In this document: positions 1-12,683 of the stretch, piece by piece
Layout of the letters: each line of letters opens with the position of its first letter
Numbering within the stretch: position 1 is the first letter of the stretch
Assembly (NCBI GenBank): GCA_030704615.1
Contig: CM060732.1
Coordinates: forward strand, 24,492,001 to 24,552,000
Direction of reading: 5' to 3'
Origin: Takakia lepidozioides
Taxonomy: Eukaryota; Streptophyta; Takakiopsida; Takakiales; Takakiaceae
DNA: 60,000 nt
Notes under the pieces: model-generated
Databases searched by the model: none
Seen by the model: the letters and a program-made list of their open reading frames with translations, nothing else
What the model was told of the DNA's origin: nothing
Made by a program: the position numbers and the translations under genes

Positions 1-2140
1 CCTGCTTGTAGTTCCAGCAGTACTAAGGGCAGCACCATCTAATCTACATCCTATTTCTCACCTCCTCCACGGGTGACTGTGTAGTTTAAAAATCGAAGTC
101 CAACTTACTTTTGGCATTCCACAGTCCCTATTTGGCAACGTAGTCAGTGAGGGAACCTGGATGTGTGGTAGCATGTAGGTAGGGGGACACAATGCCTGTG
201 GAAGACTTCACGTGAAAGCCCCTTCGCAGCTTCACATTTTCACCCATTATGGCAGCAAACTCTGCCACCGCTTCTTGCACTGTGGCTTCCCCTGTCAATT
301 TTGGGTGCTCCATCTTAATCTTCACTGCCTGCAGAACCAATCACCAGTGTACATGGCCGACTGTTGTACTTCCCACAGGAACTTGACTTTCTCATACAGA
401 GATGTTTATGGAGCCTGCACACTGCGTGTATGCTACTGCTTATTAGGAAGTGATCATATTTTTTTATCTTTTGCAGGGTACATTCAAGTAGCCAGAAACC
501 GCGAGCGACTTCAAGCCGTGATCCACAAGAGTTCTGAGCTGAGGTGGACCCAGAGTGACAACGGACTTTCCAAAAAGGAAAGTGCTTTTACCTCCAAAGC
601 TGGGAGATTGATTGAATCTGCTGATACCATTGTGCCTGCTTCTGCTTCCAAACATAGTGCAGCTCTTGCCACGATCACTGCCTGTAAGATTTGGCACAGC
701 ACAAATTCAGCTCCTTGTCAGGTAAGCTGGTGATAGAGGTAGCAGGACACACAGGTCATTGGAACAAAGGGACGCTCCACTTACAGATGTAGGTGGAGAC
801 AAAACTATACTGACTCAGACTACTCAAAAATCAACCTTCGAGGTAGGGGAAAGCTTAAGATAAAACTGTCATTTAAAAGCTATTATAGGGCGTGACTGTC
901 ATGGTCAATATTCATTTGGATGGACAGAATATAGCCAGCACAGAATCAGAACTGTCTCACACATGCCCATGGGGAGTCTACAGTTAGTTGATTATATAGC
1001 ATTTGCAATGATAATTTTCAACCAATCACCCTTATAACCCAATTTCAGATCCATGCTTACTGCAGGATGTAAGGTCCCAATGGAAGGAGACGGGGAAGAT
1101 GCATGCTAATAAGCTCACATACAAATCCTGAGTACCAGCTTGAGAACCGAGCAAAACGCCAGTAAAGAGGGAGTAACCTCAGACCCGGGGGATGGGGGGG
1201 GGGAGGCGGGGGAGAGTGATAGAGAACCAGATGTTGGAAGATGTCATTGCGGGCAACAAAATCAGTTTCAGAATTTAGCTCCACCACAGCAGACAAACCC
1301 GGCTGATGTGCCACTCGGAGCAGTCCTTCTGCTGCAACTAGGGTGGCTTTTTTTGTTGCAGCTGTCAGCCCCTTCTTCCGTAACTCCACAACTGCAGCTT
1401 CTGCAGAATCCGACATTATGCTAAAACCCTCTAATATCCTTGAAAGAACATGCACGTAACTCCTATGAATTCGTTCACTCATAATTGCACTTAGAATAGA
1501 CAAGAGTCTACATCCACCGCTGCTCAACCTTTCGATATCTGTGATTTTCGATATCAACTCAGAAGAAATACGTCCGAATTCTCCCTTCTCTCATTCCGTG
1601 CTCAAACATAGCCCTTTACAATACGCATAAATGCATCCAGGTGGATCAACCAAGCCACAGATATAAAATGGATCTAGGAGCGTGAAAGGCGCAATCCTAA
1701 GTGCGGCTGCTAACAAGGTAAAATCGACAGAGGCCTATGTGTGTGTGACAGTCAAACGGACCAGGATCCCAGCAACATTGCAGCAGCACTGCCTTCACAT
1801 CCTTGATTGGCGCCCCGGGTCGCTCACGTAGCGCCTTTATCAGGGTGCCTGTCTCGGTGCTAAATCCACGGTGGCACTCCCTGTTTCTCAGAGGATTGAG
1901 TGATGCGGAGAAGATGCCCTGTGCTCCAAAGGCAGATACAGAGTCGCCTGACACCTCCAAGTTCGAAGACCCTTCAGTGCACAATGCACGAGCAGACAAG
2001 TGCCGGGTGCGTCGAGCACAGGGATGAAGCTTTGCAAGGAAGATTTCCGAAAAGCCCGAGCGAGCAAGCGCGAGACATGCTCTAGCCTGCGCGCGGCGAC
2101 GGCCATTCCACACCACGGCCCTTATAGCTAGAGTGTACAA
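1..2140 (-). CDS. Mitochondrial elongation factor Ts (EF-Ts), 3' part outside window
   Basis: Nucleotide-exchange factor that recycles EF-Tu in organellar translation. Four exons join in frame: about 1762-2140, 1228-1400, 592-681 and 157-328; later exons lie left of the window or within its first 120 bases. Exon 1 has a basic, Arg/Ala-rich N-terminus like a mitochondrial transit peptide, then the UBA-like EF-Ts start ([20 protein letters not shown]). The 1/2 splice gives [16 protein letters not shown]; exon 2 holds the hallmark [14 protein letters not shown]. Exon 4 holds the core segment [14 protein letters not shown]. Acceptors end in AG and donors start with GT, though donors 1 and 2 (GTCCGT, GTTCTC) are weak. 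ATG 2140 is chosen because it opens the frame that joins exon 2 in phase; an ATG at 2106 lies in another frame. I see no coding breaks. Mitochondrial rather than plastid targeting is inferred from the leader. Confidence 0.85.
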
Positions 2141-2354
2141 GCAAACACAACAATTGCTCCCTCACACTCTCTTCACTTTCCTCCGACACAATCTTTCTTC
2201 ATACGGCCACCACTCTATCTTTTTCTTCAATCCTCCATCGGTCGTTCCCTCACTCAGTTCGAGATCCCTCAAACTTGTTCTTCCGACTCCCTCCCCACAC
2301 TTTCTTCACCGCGTCCTCGAAAATTTTCTTCGCAGACACCCAAAAACTTGGAAA

Positions 2355-2370
2355 AAACCCCTAACCCTAA
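2355..2370 (-). promoter_or_regulatory. Telo-box-like element upstream of EF-Ts
   Basis: The plus strand reads AAACCCCTAACCCTAA about 215 bp upstream of the EF-Ts start. This matches the plant telo-box (AAACCCTAA), which is known from promoters or 5' leaders of genes for translation factors and ribosomal proteins. A long pyrimidine-rich stretch lies between it and the gene. That it regulates EF-Ts is inferred from position and gene class. Confidence 0.45.
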
Positions 2371-3028
2371 AATAACACCGATGGTACACATAATAGTAGA
2401 CGATGCCCGCGTTCAAGAGTCACGTCCAACATATCTACGACCATCCCCACACATGCACTACAAAAAGCTTCGAACCAAGCAGTGAAGGCCGTCGTAGTGA
2501 TAGTGATGCAAACGAAAAACTTTTAGATTTTTATGTGTTGGAGGGATCACAGTAGACGACAAGCTTAGAACACACGAAGATTTGACTCTGAGATTTGAAT
2601 ACTTGCAATGGCGTCGGCAAACAGATCACGACAACAGGGAGGTGATGTCTCCAGGAGGAGTCCGGAGGTGATGTCACAAATATTCTAAATACATTTCTTT
2701 AGGAAGTTAGAAGTGGGCCGGCGATGTCGCAATGGGGTCGTTCAAGCTCCTCACGTGGAATTTTTGAGGGCACGCATATTGAGTTCGTACTCAAGGGGCG
2801 ATGGGCGATGTCGCTCATCTCAAAAAGTAAGCCTGCAGCTGATCGTGTGACAGGATATTGCTCTGGTCATGTGGAAAGAGTATGTTTGCAGTCTTTCAGT
2901 GTGGTGAGTGTTTTAGATGTCAAACTCAATTGCAAACTAGGCTATGTTCTAGATAGTGCGCAGATCAGATGCATCACGGAGGGCATTCTTCACTAGTGCT
3001 CAAAGGCAAGTCCATGCTCCTAGTACAA

Positions 3029-3031
<3 letters not shown>

Positions 3032-3086
<55 letters not shown>
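3032..3086. repeat. (GA)n microsatellite
   Basis: An uninterrupted run of about 27 GA/AG units. In plants GA tracts can be simple slippage repeats or bind GAGA-binding (BPC) proteins. No nearby gene start ties it to regulation. Confidence 0.95.
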
Positions 3087-3088
<2 letters not shown>

Positions 3089-5219
3089 CGTAGTAGATCT
3101 TAACGAGACAGTACAAGAACGTAGGGGACAAGGTATTCAATCTGTATTGATGTACATGCGACAAGCTTCACCACGCAGTACTAATGATCTACTGGACTTG
3201 ATTCAAGTACACGATGATGCGGTGTGTACCCAGTGTGCAGATGGCCTACATTCAATGAGACCTCAGAAAGTTTGATCTACGAAGCTGCCCATACATGTAT
3301 TACTTCCAAAATGTCTCGATGAAGATTGAAAGTATTCGCTCGCTGAACACCTATACGTTTATCCAAGCCTGCACACACACAAATTCAAGCTATATTAGTA
3401 ATTTGCAGCATATAAATGACCGGCCCTGCCCTCGAATGCCAGTTTATCAATCTTGATACATGTCTAGCTTTTAATTATGTCTGGCTGGCGTCACTTCGGA
3501 GAAAAGAAGAAGACGAATTTGACAATCGAGATCGATCAAGTTGCACTCTCATCAGTGGTGATCAGTGATCAGCACAAATTAGGCTTTCCTGACATGGGTC
3601 TTATGACAATCCTTGCAATTTGTAAGCAAACCTGTGCTCGCTCGAAGGGGGTGTCAGGAGGAAGGTGAGCAGGACCTTCTGCGTGCGAATATGGGGCAAG
3701 TATATATACTTACAGTGTATAATGAATCTGTATCACTCCTTCAGCCAGATCAGCTGCAATGTCTTTGAACGCCAGTTCCGAGGCCCAAAGTCGGGCGCAA
3801 CCCCCACTTGGACAAAGATCCACAATCCTCACGTTGATCGGCTTAGTTGTCTTGCATCCTTTGTTAATGCACCTCACGGCGTACCAACTTCCGCAAACAG
3901 TTGAGTTATCCCAGAGCGCCGAATTGATTGATGCAAACTTACCTCCCTTGGGAAACTGGCTTGTATCGTCCCCGAAGCACGCAGTCGCTGCAATTCCACA
4001 TGGACATTACCAAACAGGATCGTCTCTAAATGCTATGAAGAATGTTAAAACATCATCTGAATTCGGCTCAACAAGACCCATCCAGACGACCTTTATAACT
4101 ATCACTCCAATCAGTACTCGCTCGAAGGCGTCACGTGGACAGTGGAGAATTCTTAAAAGCGTCTTACACCTTCTCTCTAGCACTTGAACTCGCTCGCCTC
4201 TAGCACGATTAGATAACCTTAATTCTCAAATGCCCGTCGTGGATCCATGAAACAAGGAGTCTAAGAGAAAGGCCGGCCGTTCAAGAAGATTCCGACAGAT
4301 TCCCATTAGGAACCAAATTCGAGTTTGCAAGCAAACTGGAGATGCATGAGCTACATAAGTCACAGCTATAAAGTACTTGAGTTTGTGAAATTCATGAGTA
4401 AACTCTGAATCACGATATGCAGTAGCTCTAGCGTGAACAGGTTCAGCATGAGACGAGTCTAGTTTTATATCCTGCACGTTGGATGGTGACAAAGATCAGG
4501 ACTGTGTATATCAATTGTCATCTGGATTGTAAAGGAAAAATCAGCTGCGTATGTATATAGTCTCTAGAGATAGCCAGCTACTGACGAGTCTATGGGGGGT
4601 TGTGTAAACTCGCTGTGCCGTTGTAACTCGCTGTGCCGGCAAGAGCTAGCCGACTAGAGTCATCAACATCCCGGCAGCTAGCAGAAACATGAACTGCAAC
4701 TTCCAACCTGCCATTTTGATTAAAAATCCAGCGACTCTAGATGATCAGATCTTGAAGAGAGAATGTATTGGGATTGTGAAATGCGGGCCAGGTTTTATCA
4801 CACTATGGGCGATATCTCCACTGAGTATCCACATCTCCAGATCAGTACAAATAAAGCAAAAACAGGAGCACAACATTGTAGAAAGCGCACGTCCGTCCGA
4901 AAAACAGTCTTTCTTCTTCAAGACAAATCCCAACATCACGCTTCCGACGCGGATACAGCTGTGATGCCGGATTTAGCCACAGTGCCGTCACATATTATCA
5001 TTGTTTTGTCATCTGCTCATCTCGGAGAGGATCAACTGTCTTCTGATCTCCGTGCTTGCGAGGGAAAATCAAATAGCTTCTCCATAGAGCTCATCGAAAA
5101 CTTCACTAACTAGTCAAGAGTCCAAATTGACACAATAAGTATTAATTAACTAATAGAACAGCTGAGCGGCAAAGGCATTCCAAAGAGAGTAGGTACCTGA
5201 AGACCCATAATCCCAACAG

Positions 5220-5241
5220 CCCACTAGTGTCACCTAGTGGG
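5220..5241. repeat. Perfect 8-bp hairpin
   Basis: CCCACTAG and CTAGTGGG are exact reverse complements around a 6-base loop (TGTCAC), about 90 bp left of the Ty3 element. No T-run follows, so it is not a terminator-like structure. Role unknown. Confidence 0.6.
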
Positions 5242-5331
5242 ACCGCACAAATGGGCAATCCAAGGATACTACTTAGGTATAGGGGAAGGCTGCCGGTGGA
5301 GGGCATTCCTCAATATAAGGGCACTGACATG

Positions 5332-5426
5332 TGGAGCTGGGATTCCTTCTCGCCTTACTTTTCGACATGGATGAATGGAGGAGGGATGCACTCAGGATGA
5401 TTTAAGGGATGGACGAAGCCGGGATT
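5332..5426 (+). repeat. 5' LTR, first segment
   Basis: It begins TGGAGCTGGGATTCC and runs to the inversion breakpoint near 5426. It aligns base for base, with a handful of substitutions, to 12684-12778 at the start of the 3' LTR. Confidence 0.85.
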
Positions 5427-5771
5427 AGTTTTCCCACTAATGCGGATAGGTAAGGTGACTAACCCAATGGGTTCATAAGCCGTGCCATCAGCTATGGTAA
5501 CCACAAGGCCACGAGCAGAGCTAGTCTTTAATCCAAGAATGCAAACTGTAATAAGTAGAATGGCAGACATGGTACAGCCAGTATCAATAACACATGGAAA
5601 TGAAAGGTGGCCCACATGACATTTTGTCATCAATGGGTGGATACGGTCCCGACTGACGCGATTATAGGCCTCACAGTGCATGAGTTTGAAATCACGAGAA
5701 AGAACAGCACTTACCAGCGGGTTGGGGTTCTTACCATGGTCATCTGGACCCTCACAAATGACCGGGTTCAT
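5427..5771 (-). pseudogene. Retroviral-type aspartic protease, N-terminal part (inverted)
   Basis: The minus frame contains VIDTGCTMSAI, the catalytic D-T-G of the pepsin-like retrotransposon protease, followed by flap-like sequence ending near RISGKTN. The frame then runs into the LTR piece, so its last residues are not protease. The missing C-terminal half is on the plus strand at 8533 onward. That split marks the right inversion breakpoint. Protease would process Gag-Pol; here it cannot be made whole. Confidence 0.75.
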
Positions 5772-6955
5772 TTAAAGTACCCTTCTGTTGTTTGTCTCTT
5801 TGTAACTGTTCAATCAGGGCAAGCAAGTCAGATTGGTAAGGGCACCACCTGGTGTAATGCTTGATGGACTTGCAGATCATGCATGCCACCACTGAGGTCC
5901 TGGTGTCACGACGAATGTCAGCAAGGGCTTTACCTTGAGGCCCTGATCTGGCAGGGACTGCAGGGTTCTAGCCTACCTCAGCTTTGACGGCTTGCAGTTC
6001 TCCCTGGATTTCATTACGAAAAGATGATAACTCATGCACAATGGAAGGGACCAGATCTTCTGTAATACCTTTCACACCAGGGTCCCCATCAGTAGGCTCT
6101 ATACAGTGACTCTCACTAGCCAGATGAGTGTGTTTCATGTTGGTAACTTTAGACAGACCTGCCTTGGCAGCTTTGAGACGTAACCTTTCTTCATTCAATT
6201 CCACCATCTCATCTTCAGTGGTGTAAGTCTGTTTTTGCATAAACACTTTCTCAGCAGGGGGCAAGCCTTTTACAAAAGAATGTTTCAAAATAGCAGGTCT
6301 TTCTGATGCAATCAAAACTGACTTACAGATGGCAATTCATAAATCAGTGTAGTATTTCCACACACTGTCGCCATAATGAAATTTTAAGTCTGGTGTGGTG
6401 TAAGCTATGGGCTTTTCTTCACGAAAGAGCTTGCGAGCCACTCTCTGGCTTCGACCCATGTAAGATCATTTTTGTCCTTAATATTGGACTCAAATAGTTG
6501 CCTGGCCTCTCCCTTGAGACAGATCCGAAAGGACTTGACTTGGAATCGTGGGGGAACTCCATTCATTTCAGTGCTGATTTCAAAAAAATTCCAAGAAGGA
6601 CTCAAAATCCTCCCCTAAGTTGTACTCAGGGTATTGCTGCTTATGCATTCGCTCTCCATGATCAAATTTCCATGAAGTAGTATCCGGAACTTCAGATTGT
6701 TTCAGCAACATCTTCAAAAGGGGGGGGGCAATTTGAAATCACCCCCATGGCTTCACACAGCTCGTCCAAATCAAATGTGGGCTGAGGCACAGTCGCCGGA
6801 TCTTTGTGATCTCCGGACGACTCTCCCTTTTCCATATTATTCTTTTCATTAGTTGCTGTCTCTTCCCTCTCCTCTGCTGCACGTTTTTCCAACTCACTCA
6901 GTCCCCTTGTCTCTTCTGCTTCCCTTTTTAGCATAGATCTTGTAAATACAGGCAT
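5772..6955 (-). pseudogene. Gag (capsid/nucleocapsid) of the Ty3 element, frameshifted
   Basis: Minus-strand pieces in several frames: a Ty3-like start (MPVFTRSMLKREAEE) at 6955, a capsid-like region (FRICLKGEARQLFESNI, then WVEAREWLASSF) at 6405-6605, a Lys/Glu-rich region at 5968-6315, and a CCHC zinc knuckle CMICKSIKHYTRWC near 5840-5885 that would bind template RNA. A frame break coincides with the G run near 6720-6729. Lying on the opposite strand to pol is explained by the inversion. Confidence 0.75.
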
Positions 6956-8107
6956 AAGAAGAGATGTACACGGCTACATGTCCGAAGGAGTACTAAGCTG
7001 CGAGTCCCACCCGGACACACAGTGGGAGGTGATGAAGCGGTGCTTGTGTAGCAGGTACACTCCTTCTCCCAAGAATGCCCACAGTTCCTCTTCACCCTTG
7101 AGCAAAAAAACCACGCGCACGATAATACGTACCATTTTTTCCTTCACCAACAGCGTGTGGGCAGGATATGTTTGAGCTTCTTCGGCCTTGTAGGGACCTA
7201 TTGTTTTACGCCGAAAACACACCCCCAGAAAGATCAACACATCACTGGGACAAAAAGGAATTTCAGAGTCAGGGATACCCGTGATGAGCTCTCCCAAATG
7301 GGATCCCGAGTAGGGGTTGGTGGAACTCGAGGCCTTAAATTAGCAAGCAGGATATAGACGTTCCTCCTTTAACCAGTTCCCACAGTCGTAGAGGGCTCGG
7401 CCTGTCAGGAGGCAAGAAGCTCTCAAGCTCTACACCCAATTCTCGACTCACAGAGAATTGTGGAATGCCCAAGACAACCCAGCTAAGCTTCTCACCACTC
7501 TCCAACTGCTCCTTAGTACTAGCAAGGGGGATTTGTAGAGTGACTTCCCTGGAATGAAGTTTGAGGAGAAGGCGTGCAGCATAGGCTCCCTGAAGAGATT
7601 CGCGAATGCGCCGACTCTGCTCCCTCTGCTCCGTTTTGGTGCGTATGGATTTGCAAGCTTCCTTGCGCGCAGTTTCCTCAAAGGTTTTGGCCCAGAACTC
7701 CGAGGGCGTGTCCAGCGGCGCTCGGGCCGCGGAATGGGTTCTCCCTCCAGGTTATAGTCAACAAAAACCAACTGCTCAAGCAACAGGTTGCGCGCAAGCT
7801 CACAAATGTAGCGAGATTCCAACGCTAGAGTCTGCTTCAAGCGCGGGACCTCGAATTGATCAAGTTCAAACCAACCACACTCAGAACTGGAAGCCATAGT
7901 GCTTGCTTGCTAAACTCTCAAAACACAGAAAAGCTCGAGCAGACAAACTTCCTTTCTCCCACTCTGCGCGCGAGACACAAGCCGCCATTTTGCCACTCCC
8001 TCTCCCTTCCATCATCTAGGATCTTCCATACCCAATCTACTGTTCTCAGGTGCTTCGTACCAACTAAATCCTCTGTCAACAATTTTAGTTACCCCGCATC
8101 TCCACCA
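6956..8107 (-). other. Inverted leader of the Ty3 element, with an unidentified open frame
   Basis: This is the stretch between the 5' LTR and gag. Directly next to the LTR end the minus strand reads TGGTGGAGATGCGGGG, placed like a tRNA primer-binding site (starts TGG); I cannot name the tRNA. A 149-codon minus frame at 7448-7897 starts MASSSECGWFELDQFEVP, and a second at 6974-7297 follows after stops. I recognise no domain. They may be remnants of an upstream accessory ORF. Confidence 0.45.
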
Positions 8108-8532
8108 TGATTCCGGCGCTATGGGTTTGTTCCCCTTCCTCTACCGAACTATCTGGGGAATGTAGTCGATAGATGGGCCTGGCAGAGAAGACGGAATCTT
8201 ACTAAGAGGACACCACAGACTCAGACCTCCAGACCACTTTCATCCAACCACTCAAGCACACCGTTACACCCAACGTACGCTTGCGTAAGACCCAAAAAGC
8301 CACCACCCTCACTGCCACGGCACAGAGGTTTAAATAGTATTAGATCATAATCTAATCCTAGTGCCGCGTGGCACTTACATATAGGTCCACCAGATGCCCT
8401 TCCAGCACAGCCATAGAAAGAAGCCAGATCACCCAGTCCCATCCTAATCTGATCCTAAACTAGCTGTTAGAATAAGACAGCCCCTAATAAAGCTACCAGT
8501 TGTTGCCAGCTCATCCTCAGGCGCAAGGTGTA
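8108..8532 (-). repeat. 5' LTR, second segment (inverted)
   Basis: The reverse complement aligns closely to 12795-13224 of the 3' LTR, ending GGAATCA directly before the primer-site-like TGG. It lacks the first ~95 bp of the LTR, which are at 5332-5426. This is the key evidence for the inversion. Confidence 0.85.
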
Positions 8533-11500
8533 CTGCATTGTCACCATGGGTGAACAAGTTTTGTTGGGTCTGGATTGGATGAAGGGTGCAGAGGCCAGCA
8601 TTGACATTTGAATAATCTTATAGGGCAACCTTACAAGGTGAGTCTAAGCCATGTTATTATTGCCGCTGGGATCTCTATGCCAACTATTATCGTCTCAAGC
8701 TTGAAGCTGAGCAGATAAGGAGTAGGTGGGTTTGCATTATAATTGGGCCAAATTCAGCCAGTTCCAACCACTTGGTGATACTTTGTACCAATGGCATTTC
8801 CCTCCACTAGGTAAGAAGTCTGGACCTCCCCTGCCTGTGGCAAAGAATTCCCTTTTGCTACGTTCTCCTATTGACTTCATCATCCCTGCTTTTCTCAGCG
8901 CATAGTACCTACAGGCTTAGCTTTTGCTTGCCCTGCAGGTCATTTCCTTGAGATTGAGGGCTGGAAAAAACTTACCCTCCAAAAGCACTGTCTGGTTGCT
9001 TATGGGGTTTTAGACAGGGGATTCAAGGGCGAGGTCAGGTTACTGATTGCTAATCTTGAATGCATCAGCATCAGTGTCCGTAGGGGTCAGGTCCTTGCTA
9101 GGCTCATTCCTTCTCCCTTGTCTGAGTTGGCCTTTGTTCACAAAGGTCTCAGTCTTCATGATATTGGGCTGGTGGACTCCCTTGTGGACCAACTCCAGGC
9201 GTTTTCCTCCCATTCTGGTTCCACTGACAAAGACAATCTTATTCCTGAAGCAGAGCAACATTTTCAGCATGTCTTAAAGGATATCAAGGTGGGTGATCAT
9301 CTTGCTCCCCAGCGGATTAATCGCCTACACCAGTTTCTCCGTGACAATCTTGACATCTTTAGTAAAGGGCTTCATGACTTGGGCCGCACCACCCTTCTGG
9401 ATCATGACATCGTCACGGAGGGTAAGCCTATCAAACAACATGCCTATAGGGAGAGTGTTTGTGAGCAAAAGGTCATTCAGGAAGAGATTACCGAAATGCT
9501 TGATGATGGTGTTATCACCCCCTCCATATCCCCTTGGGCCAGTCCCATTGTCTTGGTGGGTAAGAAGGTTGATTCGGCGTTTAAATGCCATCACAAAGAA
9601 AGATGTTTACCCTTTTCCACGCATCAATGAAACGCTAGATCAGCTTAATGGGGCCACTATCTTCTCTTCCTTAGATTTAGCCTTTGGTTTTTGGCAAGTT
9701 CCTTTAACTGCTGCTGCTAAGGAGAAAACTGCCTTCACCTGCAGGATGGGCCTCTTCCAATTTGAAACCATGCCTTTTGGTCTTTGCAACGCCACTGCTA
9801 TTTCAGCACCTTATGGATATAGTTTTAGGAAACCTTCATTGGGAGTGTGCCTTGGTTGACATTGATGACATCAACATTTACTCTACAACATTTACTCTAC
9901 AACATTTGATGCTCATCTGTTGGATTTACAGCGGGTTGTGTGCAGACTCCGTGCAGCCGGGCTTAAGGTTAAAGCCAAGAAGTGTGATTTTTGCATGGAA
10001 CAACTCCATTTCTTGGCCCAACTGCTTTCTGCTACTGGCATCAGTCCTGACCCTACTAAGATCCAAGCTGTGTGGAACTATCCAGCCCCTCGGGATAAAA
10101 CATGCGTTAAAGCCTTCTTAGGCTTCGGTTCTTACTATCGTCGCTTCATTTTTCAGTTTGCCAAATTAGTTGCTCCCCTCACTCGCTTGTTATCCAAGGA
10201 TGCTCGTTTTGTATGGGGTACTGCTGAAACGTCCGCATTTGAGAAGCTCAAAATTGCACTAACCTCTGCTCTTATGCTTGCCTATCCTGATTTTACCTTG
10301 CCATTTATCTTGCAAACTGATGCCAGTGATCTAGCTATCTCTTCTGTGTTGAGCCAGATTCAAGATGATCAGGAGCATGCCATCGCCTACGCCTCTCACC
10401 GCCTTGACAAACATGAGCGCAATTACTCTATCCCTGAGAAGGAAGGCCTTGCAGTTATCTTTGGAGTCATATATTTTAGGCAGTATTTACATGGCTGTCA
10501 TTTTACCATTGAAACCGATCATCTCTCTCTCTTTAAAAGCCTTGCTAACCCCTCATGAACTCACTGGCAGATTAGCTCGGTGGGCTCTAATTCTGCAAGG
10601 CTATGACTTTATCATCTCCTACAAGCGTGGGAAAGATAAGTCAATGCTGATGCTTTGACTCAAGGCGAATCCAAAAGCCCTGCACCTTATATTACCTTAA
10701 ATGATCTGGTCTCTCCTGCTACACGATCTACATCACCTGCTGTGCCTGTTTCAGATCCCTATGCCTTGTGTCATTTGTTGGACTATCTCCAGATTTGCTT
10801 GACACCTGGGATCTTCTACAGTTTGATGTTGGTTGACTCTCCCCTAGTATTGGCATGAATTTTGGTCTAGTATCCTGCAGATTGGTCTGGTACTTTCCCT
10901 TACCTTAGAACTGCTCATCTTGTCTTGTGCCTGCCTTGGTTTGTTTCCTGACCGAGGGACTGAGCTGAGCCTTACAGCCTGCTTGCCTCCTCATAGGCAA
11001 CCAACTGAAAATGAAGTCAGGATTACGAAAGGAAGAGAACGGGGGCTACCACTTTCTTCTCGCCTGCACTAATCTGCTGTTGTGTGGCCATGAGTGATGT
11101 AGGCATGGATAATCCATTATACGATGCTCTTCTCCATAGGTGCAAAACCGGCACCCACCTTAGTGGCATATCCAAGCTGCTCATGAGGCAAGTCAACTAT
11201 CACTTACCCAGCCACCGGGAAAGTGAAGGGAGATTGTTCACTGCTTTGGAAGGTATACCTCTGCTGTGGAAGTCCTTTCTAGGTCCGATGTCCCTGCTTT
11301 ACTCGAATTATACCATGCTTCTACTTACGCTGGCCATTTGGGGGTTGCTAAAACTGTCAAGAGATTACAGGAGCAGTATCACTAGAAAGGCTTAGTTAAA
11401 GATGTCTCAGCTTTCATTGCAAGGTGTGTGTCATGTCATGCTAAAACCATCATACCTAGAACCGAAGCTCCCTTGCCTTTACAACCAATCCTGGTGACTG

Positions 11501-12237
11501 AACCATTTGCCAGGGTTGGCTTAGATCTAGTCGGACCCCTTAAGTCCACATCCAAGAGTCATGCATACCTTGCGGTTGCAATGGACTACCTGACGAAATG
11601 GGTTGAGCTCCAACCTCTGGTTGCTAAGGATAGTGATGAGGTGGCGCAGTTCTTCTTTGATAAGGTGATTCTTCGTCATGGTTGCCCTCTGGAAATCCTC
11701 ACGGATCAAGGTACAGAGTTCTGCAACCAACTTATGGAGATTGTCTTGTTTAATCTCAACACTAAGCATGCCGTTACTGATCCCTACAATCCCCAATGCA
11801 ATGGTTTGATAGAACGATTTAACAAAACTATATGCCAGATGCTCGAGAAGAATGGGGCACCCATTGATGAATGGGATATTGTTGTGCATATTCTGCTCTT
11901 TGCCTACAAGACTTCTATCCATGCCAGTACCAAAATCTCACTTTTTGAACTTTTGTATGGTAGGAAATGTAGAACTCCTATGCATATCTCCTGGCTGCAG
12001 GTCTCAGCTACTAAGCCTGAAAATTGGGAAGTCTTTTTGCTTTCTATGGATGCTAGACGACGTAGTTTGCGGGAAACTGCAAAATCTAACATTGTGTTTA
12101 CCCAAGCTGCTCAGGCAAAGAATTACAACCGCCGTGTTGTGTATTCTGAGTCATTCAAGGTAGGCCAGTCTGTTTGTGTGAGGCTCCAGCCTGGTAAGCA
12201 GATTTCCAAGGCCAAACGAAGAATTGATGGCCCTTAA
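8533..12237 (+). pseudogene. Pol remnants: protease end, reverse transcriptase, RNase H, integrase
   Basis: In order: protease C-terminus (VLLGLDWMKGAEASIDI, 8545-8612); RT from about 9118 (SPWASPIVLVGKK; YPFPRINETLDQLNGATIFS; SLDLAFGFWQVPL; FETMPFGLCNAT); RNase H about 10260-10660 (LQTDASDLAISSVLSQ; YSIPEKEGLAVI; LTGRLARWALILQGYDF); integrase about 11290-12237 (GHLGVAKTV and ARCVSCHAK of the HHCC zinc domain; LDLVGPL, LTDQGTEF and CNGLIERFNKT of the DDE core). The RT active-site box reads DIDDINIYS, where YIDD or YVDD is expected, so the Tyr has become Asp. A short duplication (ACATTTACTCTACA, twice) sits just after it. Frames change at least near 9590, 9850, 10560 and 11390. Non-functional. 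Confidence 0.88.
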
Positions 12238-12683
12238 CTTATCTCTGATATTCTTCCTGGCAGACAATATGTCTTGCTCCCCCAACATGCCTCCACTCCT
12301 CACTTAGCTAGCTCCATTCATGTTTCACTACTTGTTCCATGCACTCTTACTTTTGATCTAACATGTTTGAATGTTGAGAACCGTCAGGTGATCTTCACCC
12401 CCACAGCTCGGACCGCTCGCACTCAAAACATGGCATCCTCTTCTGTAGAATAGTGTTTGAATTTCGTGCTAGTTTTCTGCACCAATTGTAGCACTTGGGG
12501 TTTTTCCTATGGGATGTTTTGTCCTCCACCTAGCTTGCAGGGTGAGGTTTTCTTCCCTAGGTTTTTTCATCCCTTGTGTGCCGGGTGTGTAGTTTGTTTT
12601 GGCTAGGCTTCATTTTTATTCTTCCTGAGCTCATCACTCGCAAGAGCTCGCAGTTTCTTGTGGCCCCAGCAGGCTTCACAGGG

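Larger units (their letters stand above)
2371..5331. other. Intergenic stretch without a recognised gene
   Basis: I find no convincing gene. Open frames near 3759-4187 (142 codons) and 4763-5113 (116 codons) match nothing I know and lack splice or domain support. It contains the GA microsatellite, a short direct repeat (AACTCGCTGTGCCG, twice near 4606-4640) and a small hairpin at 5220-5241. Confidence 0.5.

Noticed and set aside
2355-2371. CCCTAACCCTAAA as an interstitial telomere
   Set aside because: Only about two units, in a promoter position; a telo-box is the better reading.
3759-4187. 142-codon plus frame in the left intergenic region
   Set aside because: No motif, no splice context and typical of chance open frames in this window.
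5355-5430. Apparent C-terminal extension of the inverted protease (NPGFVHPLNHPECIPPPFIH)
   Set aside because: These bases align with the start of the 3' LTR at 12684, so the frame merely runs through LTR sequence.
8221-8442. Paired small frames starting MGLGDLASFYGCA at 8221-8442 and 12884-13075
   Set aside because: Both lie within the LTR copies; the similarity is that of the LTRs, not of a gene.
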